A stretch of 5,184 bases of DNA from Oscillospiraceae bacterium. GTDB lineage: Bacteria; Bacillota; Clostridia; Oscillospirales; Ruminococcaceae. Positions 1 to 4,532 of the stretch are shown here, in pieces. Within the stretch, counting starts at the first letter, position 1, and every line of letters begins with the position of its first letter. The notes under the pieces were generated by a model. The model was not told the DNA's origin. It was given only the letters and a program-made list of their open reading frames with translations, and did not search any database. The stretch is from positions 1 through 5,184 of the forward strand of contig SVNB01000108.1 of the NCBI GenBank assembly GCA_015067125.1. Reading direction: 5' to 3'. Made by a program: the position numbers and the translations under genes.

Positions 1-378
1 AATTTTTTCTTCCGGAGCTTTTACCTCTTTTTTGGGTTCCTGTTTTTTGGGCTGCTGGGGTTTTTGTTCTTTTTTGGGTTTTTCCTGTTTTTCGGGTTTT
101 TTCTGTTCCTGCTGTGCGGGTTTTTCTGCAGGTTTATGCTCTTTTTTCTTTTTGGGAGCTTCCTGCTTTTTTTCTTTTACGGCAAACATTTTGTTAAAGT
201 AATCTTCATCAATGGTTGCCTTTGCAGAAGCGGGAACAGTTTTAAGTCCAAAGAATTTTTTCTTCGGGCGCTCGATAATTTCTACGGTAACGTATTCGCG
301 GTCAACTCCGGCCTTTTCATAGGCGGCTTCGATCGCTTCTTCCACGGTTTTGCCCGTGGCAATAAACTCTCTTTCCAT
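1..378 (-). CDS. jag: Jag/KhpB (EloR) RNA-binding protein, N-terminal part, cut by the window edge
   Basis: Only the first 126 codons are present; the frame is still open at base 1. Residues 1–58 form a Jag N-terminal domain: it starts MEREFIATGKTVEEAIEAA, has a GVDREYVTVEIIE strand region, then the KKKFFGL motif. From about residue 67 the protein becomes a lysine-, glutamate-, glutamine- and proline-rich linker with almost no hydrophobic residues. In this family KH and R3H single-stranded RNA-binding domains follow; they would lie beyond the left edge and are not seen. Jag/KhpB works with KhpA in post-transcriptional control of cell-wall elongation and division, and is classically encoded next to yidC. 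The ATG at 378 follows AGGAGG (389–394) by 10 bases and lies 18 bases after the yidC stop. An in-frame TTG two codons upstream is too close to the ribosome binding site. Identification is firm from domain plus context. Confidence 0.93.
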   Translation of the reverse strand, partial: MEREFIATGKTVEEAIEAAYEKAGVDREYVTVEIIERPKKKFFGLKTVPASAKATIDEDYFNKMFAVKEKKQEAPKKKKEHKPAEKPAQQEQKKPEKQEKPKKEQKPQQPKKQEPKKEVKAPEEKI

Positions 379-396
379 TTTCAAAAAGCCTCCTGT

Positions 397-1482
397 TTAT
401 TTAAGGTCATCGTCGGTAACTTCTTCGTATTTTTCGCCGTATTTTTCTGCGGCGCGTTTTCTTGCCTCGGCAAGTTTTTTCTTATTAAGCTCTTTTTGTT
501 CGGGATTTTCGTTCTGCGCATATTTTGCGTTTCTTTCCCTTTGCAGCTCTTTAAGTTTTTCTCTTGCTTCCTGGCGTTTTGCGCGTTTTTCTTCTTTTTC
601 AGCTTCTACTTTTGCTTCCATTTCTGCCGCAAGTTTCTTCGGGTTAAGGAAGATGTTAAAAGCTATGGTCTGAATAAACTGAGTAACTGCGGAAAGGGTC
701 CAGTAAAAACCTGCCGCAGCGGGAACGATGAAACCGATATAAACAGACATAAGCGGCATCATATAAAGCATGATGTTCATGGAACCGCTTTGCTGGCTGT
801 TGGGGTTGCTTTTCTGCATAAAGAAGGTCATCGCAAGCTGGAAAACACCGCAAAGTACCGGAATAAGAAGATACCAGTTAAACGCGCCTTCATAGGTAAG
901 AGAAAACTGGGGCACAACGCCAAGGTCAAGTCCGAAAAGGTTCATATCAAAATCAACGATTTTCTGAACAAGTTCCGCATCTATTGCAGAAAAAAGTTCC
1001 GGGTCTTCTTTAACAATGTTAAGAAGCTTTATCTGATTATAATAAGATCCTTTTTCAAGAACGTGGCCGGCTGCTTCGGCAATGGCAGTCATTTCTTCAA
1101 TAACGCTGTTGCTTGCCCTAAGAATGTGATAGATAGGTTTGTAAACAACGTCGATAACACCGAAAAGAATCGGGAACTGAATAAGAGAAGGCAGGCAGCC
1201 GCTCATGGGGTTATAGCCTTCTTCTGTATAAAGCTTTTGAATTTCTTCGTTGTATCTTTCTTTGTTGTTGCCGTATTTTTTCTGAATGTTCTGAAGCTTC
1301 GGCTGGAAAATGGCCATTTTGGCCTGCTCTTTCTGCTGTTTAACAGAAAGAGGCAAAAGCGCAAGCTTGGTAATTACGGTAAAAAGGGTAATGGCAAGCG
1401 CATAATGATTTCCGGTAAGCATATAACAGCCCAGCATAACAAAGCCAAGCGGCCAGCCGAAGATTGTCATAATAAATTGCAT
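397..1482 (-). CDS. yidC: YidC/Oxa1/Alb3-family membrane protein insertase
   Basis: 361-residue membrane insertase that places proteins into the cytoplasmic membrane, alone or with SecYEG. Hydrophobic segments, judged by eye, lie near residues 5–21, 28–47, 96–115, 203–222, 236–255 and 257–278. The charged cytoplasmic hairpin (about 48–92) precedes the family motif GCLPSLIQFPI (95–105), and the last membrane region carries PAAAGFYWTLSAVTQFIQ. The conserved groove arginine (E. coli R366) aligns with Lys39. There is no cleavable signal peptide or lipobox, unlike Bacillus SpoIIIJ. The outer loop between the third and fourth segments is long (about 85 residues). The C-terminal tail (280–361) is highly charged and probably helical; in this family such tails can contact ribosomes. 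The ATG overlaps the yidD stop by one base (TAATG), and AGGAGG (1493–1498) lies within the end of yidD, which suggests coupled translation. Confidence 0.96.
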   Translation of the reverse strand: MQFIMTIFGWPLGFVMLGCYMLTGNHYALAITLFTVITKLALLPLSVKQQKEQAKMAIFQPKLQNIQKKYGNNKERYNEEIQKLYTEEGYNPMSGCLPSLIQFPILFGVIDVVYKPIYHILRASNSVIEEMTAIAEAAGHVLEKGSYYNQIKLLNIVKEDPELFSAIDAELVQKIVDFDMNLFGLDLGVVPQFSLTYEGAFNWYLLIPVLCGVFQLAMTFFMQKSNPNSQQSGSMNIMLYMMPLMSVYIGFIVPAAAGFYWTLSAVTQFIQTIAFNIFLNPKKLAAEMEAKVEAEKEEKRAKRQEAREKLKELQRERNAKYAQNENPEQKELNKKKLAEARKRAAEKYGEKYEEVTDDDLK

Positions 1483-1772
1483 TATTTACCTTCCTCCTGA
1501 TTGTTGGAGATGCTGTTTTTGTTCTTCTTTTTCTTTTTGGAGTAGTAAAATAAATCCCATTCCTCCGGAACGGGGTCATATCCGCCCTCGTGAAAAGGGT
1601 GGCAGCGCAAAATCCTTATAAAGCCAAGTAACCCGCCCCTCATCGCACCATATCGGGAAATCGCCGTATATGCGTATGAAGAACAGGTGGGATAATACCG
1701 GCAACAAGGCCTTTTATAAGGAGAAATCGCTTTCTGGTAAAATCGAATAATTAACAGAAACAGCTTTTTCAT
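1482..1772 (-). CDS. yidD: YidD, membrane protein insertion efficiency factor
   Basis: 96-residue protein of the YidD (UPF0161) family, a small membrane-associated factor that assists YidC-dependent insertion. An amphipathic or hydrophobic N-terminus (MKKLFLLIIRFYQKAISP) leads into the family signature: CCRYYPTCSSYA (23–34), a glycine-containing helix (YGAMRGGLLGF) and RILRCHPFHEGGYDPVPE (53–70). Cysteines 23, 24, 30 and 57 are visible; the spaced cysteines are a hallmark of the family. The part after residue 70 is a lysine- and asparagine-rich tail that makes it somewhat longer than the usual 70–85 residues. The start overlaps the rnpA stop as ATGA (1769–1772) and has only a weak purine-rich leader (AAAGAAGT), so translation is probably coupled to rnpA. 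Its 3′ end encodes the yidC ribosome binding site. Confidence 0.95.
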   Translation of the reverse strand: MKKLFLLIIRFYQKAISPYKRPCCRYYPTCSSYAYTAISRYGAMRGGLLGFIRILRCHPFHEGGYDPVPEEWDLFYYSKKKKKNKNSISNNQEEGK

Positions 1773-2116
1773 ACTTCTTTTGTGCTCTGTAAGGCGCCCA
1801 ATTTACCTAATTGGGCGGTCAGGATGGGAGTCAGAGCGGTTGACTTGGTAAATGTTGTTTTTGTGCGCGCAACAAGGATAATATCAAATCCGGGTTTGAT
1901 CATCGGATAAACCTCCCTGAAAGCGGCTCTTAAAACGCGCCGTGCTCTGTTTCTGGCAACGGCATTTCCGATTTTTTTGCTGGTAGTAAGGCCAAGGCGC
2001 ACTTTGCCAAGGCGGTTTGGAAAAACATAAACGATAACGTGGCTGTCTGCCGCGCTTTTTCCTCTTCGATAGATGCGCAAAAAATCGTTGTTTCTTTTAA
2101 TAGAAAGTGTCTTCAT
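1769..2116 (-). CDS. rnpA: Ribonuclease P protein component
   Basis: 115-residue protein subunit of RNase P. It binds the catalytic RNA and the 5′ leader of precursor tRNA. The fold markers are in order: the N-terminal IKRNNDFLRIYRRGKS region (6–21) with the substrate-binding aromatic and basic residues, the central strand RLGLTTSKKIGNAVA (40–54), and the RNR motif ARNRARRVLRAAFRE (54–68). A final GFDIILVAR strand (76–84) follows. Length is typical. The start lies 22 bases after the rpmH stop. No good Shine–Dalgarno is present; the nearest match is GGCGG (2127–2131), 10 bases upstream of the ATG. Weak initiation or coupling to rpmH would fit the need for far less RnpA than L34. The stop TGA overlaps the yidD start by 4 bases. 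The RNase P RNA gene is not in this window. Confidence 0.96.
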   Translation of the reverse strand: MKTLSIKRNNDFLRIYRRGKSAADSHVIVYVFPNRLGKVRLGLTTSKKIGNAVARNRARRVLRAAFREVYPMIKPGFDIILVARTKTTFTKSTALTPILTAQLGKLGALQSTKEV

Positions 2117-2138
2117 CGGTCAATAACCGCCGAAAAAA

Positions 2139-2273
2139 TTAGTAGCTGAGGTGTTTTCTGCCTTTAGCTCTTCTTGCAGCAAGAACTTTGCGGCCGGATT
2201 TGGTAGCCATTCTTGCGCGGAAGCCGTGTACTTTCTGTCTGTGGAGTTTTTTGGGCTGATAGGTTCTTTTCAT
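2139..2273 (-). CDS. rpmH: Large ribosomal subunit protein L34
   Basis: 44-residue, strongly basic ribosomal protein of the 50S subunit. The product begins MKRTYQPKKLHRQKVHGFR, continues with ARMATKSGRKVLAARRAKG, and ends in GRKHLSY. This is the L34 family from end to end at its usual length (about 44–46 residues). It is the first gene of the minus-strand operon and the member needed in largest amount. The start is fixed by the family N-terminus and by a strong ribosome binding site AAGGAGGG (2283–2290), 9 bases upstream. A longer open frame covers the same DNA in another register, but its product resembles nothing and lacks this ribosome binding site. Confidence 0.98.
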   Translation of the reverse strand: MKRTYQPKKLHRQKVHGFRARMATKSGRKVLAARRAKGRKHLSY

Positions 2274-2313
2274 CTCTGATTTCCCTCCTTTCAAATTTGC
2301 CTTGCAACAGCAG

Positions 2314-2342
2314 ATTATATAGCATTTTTACAAAATTGTCAA
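2314..2342 (-). promoter_or_regulatory. Consensus sigma-A promoter of the rpmH–rnpA–yidD–yidC–jag operon
   Basis: On the minus strand the −35 is TTGACA (2337–2342) and the −10 is TATAAT (2314–2319), both exact consensus, separated by 17 bases. Transcription should start near 2307, giving a leader of about 34 bases that holds the rpmH ribosome binding site. The DNA upstream of the −35 (2343–2375) is almost pure A+T with runs such as TATATATA, a plausible UP element for RNA polymerase alpha subunits. This suits a ribosomal protein gene. No operator or hairpin is seen between start site and gene. Confidence 0.93.
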
Positions 2343-2432
2343 TATTTATTTTATAATTATATATATAAAACAATTTTTCTGTAAAGTAAAACCGCCTTAC
2401 ATTCTCTCTTTTTATAAAAGTCTTTCTGTTTT

Positions 2433-2475
2433 ACCGCAGGGAACGGTCTTGACCGTTCCGCAAAACAAAGCAACC
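2433..2475 (+). repeat. Family A palindromic repeat, copy A1 (solo)
   Basis: The unit reads ACCGCAGG, then a hairpin GGAACGGTC-TT-GACCGTTCC (2440–2459), then GCAAAACAAAGCAACC. The same frame of flanking sequence recurs at 2730–2774 (A3) with a different but still pairing stem. There is no U-tract after the stem, so it does not look like a terminator. It lies between the rpmH promoter and dnaA and is not coding. This copy lacks a family B unit directly attached; A2 begins shortly after it. Confidence 0.8.
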
Positions 2476-2483
2476 AATTTACA

Positions 2484-2547
2484 GTAGGGCGGGGGTACCC
2501 CAAGGGTATTTCTTCGTGCTTCGCACTCAGGGCACCCGCTCCCGCCG
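2484..2547 (+). repeat. Family A palindromic repeat, copy A2, with a large structured loop
   Basis: It begins with the family's GTAGGG (2484–2489). The outer stem GGCGGG (2488–2493) pairs with CCCGCC (2541–2546), followed by GCAAAAAAGG, matching the A-rich tail of A1 and A3. The loop is about 47 bases instead of 2–4 and contains its own palindromes: GGGGTACCCC (2492–2501) and GTGC-TTC-GCAC (2516–2526). GGGT (2504–2507) can also pair with ACCC (2534–2537). It is joined to B1 through 13 bases. Confidence 0.65.
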
Positions 2548-2559
2548 CAAAAAAGGATT

Positions 2560-2616
2560 CCCGAAGGGTTAGCCTCCCTCTAATGAGGGAGGTGTCACCG
2601 CAGGTGACGGAGGGAG
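2560..2616 (+). repeat. Family B palindromic repeat, copy B1
   Basis: Order of parts: mini-hairpin CCC-GAA-GGG (2560–2568); TTAG; hairpin CCTCCCTC-TAAT-GAGGGAGG (2573–2592); hairpin GTCACC-GCA-GGTGAC (2594–2608); then GGAGGGAG. The same order, with the GCA loop and the GACGGA ending, recurs at 2773–2833 (B3). CTCCC near the start could alternatively pair with the terminal GGGAG. I associate similar double-hairpin repeats with gut clostridial intergenic regions from memory; no search was run. Confidence 0.8.
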
Positions 2617-2660
2617 AGAAATCCTATCCCATTAAAATAAAGCCAGTATTTTATAAAAGA

Positions 2661-2720
2661 ATCCCCCAGTCACGCCTTTATTCTGATGGGCGTGCCAGCC
2701 TCCATTTAGGCAAGGGGGCC
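2661..2720 (-). repeat. Family B palindromic repeat, copy B2, inverted
   Basis: Read on the minus strand, this has the family B layout. A G/C-rich arm (GGCCCCCTTG) and partner (GGAGG) come first. TGGC follows, then the hairpin CACGCC/GGCGTG (2689–2694 with 2671–2676). It ends in GACTGGGGGATT, comparable to the GACGGATGAGGG end of B3. The second-hairpin loop is 12 bases rather than GCA, so the copy is diverged. It sits 44 bases after B1, in the opposite orientation. Confidence 0.6.
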
Positions 2721-2730
2721 AAATCGCTCA

Positions 2731-2772
2731 CCGTAGGGAACGCTGTCCTCAGCGTTCCGAAAAACAAAGTAA
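2731..2772 (+). repeat. Family A palindromic repeat, copy A3
   Basis: CCGTAGG, then the hairpin GGAACGCTG-TCCT-CAGCGTTCC (2737–2758), then GAAAAACAAAGTAA. Outside the stem it matches A1 almost base for base. Three stem positions per arm differ between the copies, and all still pair. It runs directly into the CCCGAAGGG of B3, so A3 and B3 form one composite unit equivalent to A2 and B1. Confidence 0.8.
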
Positions 2773-2833
2773 CCCGAAGGGCAGCCTTCCCTTGGGGGAA
2801 GGTGGCAAAACCGCAGGTTTTGACGGATGAGGG
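2773..2833 (+). repeat. Family B palindromic repeat, copy B3
   Basis: Parts in order: CCC-GAA-GGG (2773–2781); CAG; hairpin CCTTCCC-TTGG-GGGAAGG (2785–2802); TGG; hairpin CAAAACC-GCA-GGTTTTG (2806–2822); then ACGGATGAGGG. The CCCGAAGGG box, the GCA loop and the GACGGA ending match B1, while the stems themselves differ and still pair. No run of T follows, which argues against a terminator role. Confidence 0.8.
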
Positions 2834-2842
2834 TTAAAAACA

Positions 2843-2887
2843 CCATTTCGTCACGACTTGTGCCGTGCCACTTCCTTTCAAGGGGAA
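2843..2887 (-). repeat. Possible degenerate family B repeat, copy B4, inverted
   Basis: The plus strand reads CATTTCGTCACG, a short stem CACG/CGTG (2852–2867), GTGCCA, then TTCCTT-TCAA-GGGGAA (with two G·T pairs). This is the same order of parts as inverted copy B2 (GTCACG, GGCGTGCCA, pyrimidine arm, purine arm), but shortened. The match to the family is weak in places; I treat it as a decayed copy that follows B3 as B2 follows B1. Confidence 0.4.
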
Positions 2888-2966
2888 TTATAAATGTTCC
2901 CTTTCCTTAAAACTGCACAATCCCTTTATAATTTATAATACATTTATTAATATATCGCCAAAAATA

Positions 2967-2975
2967 TGTGGAAAA
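2967..2975 (-). promoter_or_regulatory. DnaA-box-like site upstream of the dnaA promoter
   Basis: The minus strand reads TTTTCCACA, one change from the consensus TTATCCACA and a form commonly accepted as a functional box. It lies about 25 bases upstream of the dnaA −10, at or just upstream of the −35 position. That is where bound DnaA would interfere with RNA polymerase, so autoregulation of dnaA is the likely role. It is the only good box in the rpmH–dnaA gap, which argues against that gap being the main unwinding site. Confidence 0.6.
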
Positions 2976-2997
2976 CCTTTTCTTTTATATTATTTTG

Positions 2998-3006
2998 TGC
3001 TATAAT
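2998..3006 (+). promoter_or_regulatory. Extended −10 promoter of dnaA
   Basis: TG at 2998–2999, one base, then TATAAT at 3001–3006 gives an extended −10 (TGnTATAAT). At a 17-base spacing the −35 position (2978–2983) reads TTTTCT, a poor match, which is tolerable with an extended −10. Transcription would begin near 3013, leaving a leader of about 62 bases. The adjacent DnaA-box-like site suggests feedback by DnaA. Confidence 0.6.
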
Positions 3007-3075
3007 TATTCTGCCTTAATTTATAATTTCTCACTTTCTCTTATTTAAATAAACAAATAAATTGGAGGAAAAATA

Positions 3076-4416
3076 ATGGATTCTTTTGAAGAGATCTTTG
3101 ATTTGGTAAGCGATTACTGCAAAACCCAGATGACGGAAGTTGCCCATAATCTGTGGATAAAAGACATCGCGCCAATAAAACTTACCAGCGAATACGTTCG
3201 CCTTGGGGTTAATACAGAATTTAAGAAAAACATTGTGGAAGAAAAATACAGCGACCTTCTTGGCAGAGGATTTGAAAGAGTCCTCGGCTTTCCGGTAGAA
3301 ATCAAAATAGAAGTCATTAAACCGGAAGAAGTAAAACCCAGGGAGTATTATCCCCCGCTGGAATTTACTCCGCCCATTCCCGCAGTGCTTAATGCCGGAG
3401 ATTACGACTATACCTTCGAAACTTTTATAGTCGGTTCTTCCAACAAATTTGCGCACGCTGCGGCTCTTGCGGTTGCAACTCACGATATCCGCAACTATAA
3501 CCCGCTGTTTATTTACGGAGATTCCGGCCTTGGCAAAACCCATCTTCTTTTTGCTATTATGAACGAAGTAAAAAGAAGAAGACCCGATGCTCTTGTAACG
3601 TATGTAAAAGGCGAACAGTTCACCAACGAACTTATCGCCGCCATCCGCAGCCAGCAAACTCCGGAATTCCGCGAAAAATACCGCAAATCCGATTATCTGC
3701 TTGTGGACGACATTCAGTTCATAGCCGGCCGCGATTCCACCCAGGAAGAATTCTTCCATACCTTCAACGCACTTTACGAATCCGGCAAACAGATAGTCCT
3801 TACCAGTGACCGTCCGCCAAAAGAGATTAAAACCCTCGAAGACCGTCTTCGCACCAGATTCGAAATGGGACTTATGGCAGATATTCAGCCTGCGGATTTT
3901 GAAACCAGAATCGCAATTATCCAGCGCAAAGCGGATCTTTTAAAAATGGATATGCCCATAGAAGTGGCGGAATACATAGCCAATAACCTTAAAAGCAATA
4001 TCCGCCAGCTGGAAGGCGCCGTTAAAAACATAAAGGCAAATTCCCTTATTTACGAAAACAGACCCATAACCATAATGGTCGCCCAAAGCGCTATCCGCGA
4101 TATTCTTAACGATAACCAGCCTGTGCCCGTTACCATAAGCAAAATTATAAGCGAAGTAAGCCGCACCTTTAACGTTTCGGAACAGGATATAAAAAGCAAC
4201 AAGCGCGCCGCAAACATAAGCCGCGCACGCCAGGTTGCAATGTACGTTATAAAGGATATAACCCAGATGAGCATGGCCGCCATCGGCGATGAATTCGGCG
4301 GCAGAGATCACTCCACCGTTGTATATGCCATAAGCCAGACAGAAAAAATGATGAAGACCGATTCTCACCTGCGCGAAATCATTGAGGATATTACAAAAAA
4401 CGTAAAAGACAGTTAA
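3076..4416 (+). CDS. dnaA: Chromosomal replication initiator protein DnaA
   Basis: 446 residues, the usual length for Bacillota. Domain I (1–85) serves oligomerisation and helicase loading; domain II is only a short Pro/Glu linker (about 82–105). Domain III is the AAA+ motor: Walker A GDSGLGKTH (148–156), Walker B LLVDD (208–212), sensor I TSD (243–245), arginine-finger box LRTRFEMGL (258–266) and sensor II with R310 in NIRQLEGA. Domain IV (about 350–446) carries the DnaA signature FGGRDHSTVVYA (407–418), and R377 aligns with the minor-groove arginine R399 of E. coli. By alignment from memory, three conserved positions differ: Met264 for the usual Trp in RFEWGL, Ala401 for Pro423, and Ser413 for Thr435 (E. 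coli numbers). ATP-bound DnaA binds and melts the origin. The start follows GGAGG by 7 bases. dnaN lies 259 bases downstream. Confidence 0.98.
   Translation: MDSFEEIFDLVSDYCKTQMTEVAHNLWIKDIAPIKLTSEYVRLGVNTEFKKNIVEEKYSDLLGRGFERVLGFPVEIKIEVIKPEEVKPREYYPPLEFTPPIPAVLNAGDYDYTFETFIVGSSNKFAHAAALAVATHDIRNYNPLFIYGDSGLGKTHLLFAIMNEVKRRRPDALVTYVKGEQFTNELIAAIRSQQTPEFREKYRKSDYLLVDDIQFIAGRDSTQEEFFHTFNALYESGKQIVLTSDRPPKEIKTLEDRLRTRFEMGLMADIQPADFETRIAIIQRKADLLKMDMPIEVAEYIANNLKSNIRQLEGAVKNIKANSLIYENRPITIMVAQSAIRDILNDNQPVPVTISKIISEVSRTFNVSEQDIKSNKRAANISRARQVAMYVIKDITQMSMAAIGDEFGGRDHSTVVYAISQTEKMMKTDSHLREIIEDITKNVKDS
3152..3160 (-). promoter_or_regulatory. Perfect consensus DnaA box inside dnaA
   Basis: The minus strand reads TTATCCACA exactly. 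On the coding strand it spans Leu26, Trp27 and Ile28 plus the first base of Lys29. It lies about 140 bases downstream of the predicted transcription start and has the same orientation as the box at 2967. It is the only exact consensus box in the window. Because it is within codons it may be accidental; DnaA binding here is inference. Confidence 0.45.
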
Positions 4417-4438
4417 ACTTTTCCACTTGTTAAAAACC

Positions 4439-4471
4439 GTTAAAAGAATGTTAATTTAACAACCTTTTAAC
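4439..4471 (+). repeat. 33-base dyad built from GTTAA/TTAAC motifs
   Basis: GTTAAAAG (4439–4446) pairs with CTTTTAAC (4464–4471). Inside, GTTAA (4450–4454) pairs with TTAAC (4456–4460) around T4455. The two arms are separated by symmetric three-base segments AAT and AAC. The dyad is exact about its centre apart from those segments. It could be a site for a dimeric DNA-binding protein or a cruciform-prone origin element. No T-tract follows, so it is not a terminator. Confidence 0.75.
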
Positions 4472-4532
4472 AATATACCCGTTTTTATTCAACATCCATT
4501 TTTTAACAGTATTTTCTTTTAACTTTTCAATA

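Larger units (their letters stand above)
2888..3075 (+). other. AT-rich upstream region and 5′ leader of dnaA
   Basis: After the repeats the sequence becomes very AT-rich (TTTATAATTTATAATACATTTATTAATATAT at 2925–2955 in character), with no coding potential. It holds a single DnaA-box-like nonamer, the dnaA extended −10 and a leader of about 60 bases. The leader contains the 12-base palindrome TTATTTAAATAA (3041–3052). Two further TATAAT strings (2927–2932 and 2934–2939) have no recognisable −35. GGAGG at 3064–3068 is the dnaA ribosome binding site, 7 bases from the ATG. Confidence 0.7.

Noticed and set aside
382..384. TTG as an alternative jag start
   Set aside because: It would leave only 4 bases after AGGAGG, while the ATG two codons later begins the conserved Jag N-terminal domain.
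1423..1432. Cys19 of YidC as a lipoprotein cleavage site
   Set aside because: The residues before it (Phe-Val-Met-Leu-Gly) do not form a proper lipobox and no charged N-terminal region precedes it.
64..1500. 478-codon plus-strand open frame
   Set aside because: It lies antisense to jag and yidC, whose products are unmistakable. Its product is a Phe/Lys/Asn-rich shadow caused by the A-rich codons of the real genes, with no plausible start signal.
2164..2373. 69-codon minus-strand frame over rpmH
   Set aside because: It reads rpmH in another register, begins upstream of the promoter's predicted start site and lacks the strong ribosome binding site that serves the L34 frame.
2440..2833. GC-rich hairpins as intrinsic terminators
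   Set aside because: None is followed by a run of T on either strand in the right place, and no gene ends nearby; both flanking operons point outward.
2433..2833. CRISPR array
   Set aside because: The repeats vary in stem sequence and spacing, are partly inverted and lack regular spacers.
2583..2837. 84-codon plus-strand frame in the rpmH–dnaA gap
   Set aside because: It is composed of palindromic repeat sequence, has no ribosome binding site and its product shows no recognisable feature.
2927..2939. Two TATAAT strings as extra dnaA promoters
   Set aside because: No −35-like sequence lies 16–18 bases upstream and no TG extension is present; they are expected in such AT-rich DNA.
3031..3759. 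242-codon minus-strand frame
   Set aside because: It is antisense to dnaA, whose domains are intact; it has no family features.
3940..4368. 142-codon minus-strand frame within dnaA
   Set aside because: It is the antisense shadow of DnaA domains III and IV.
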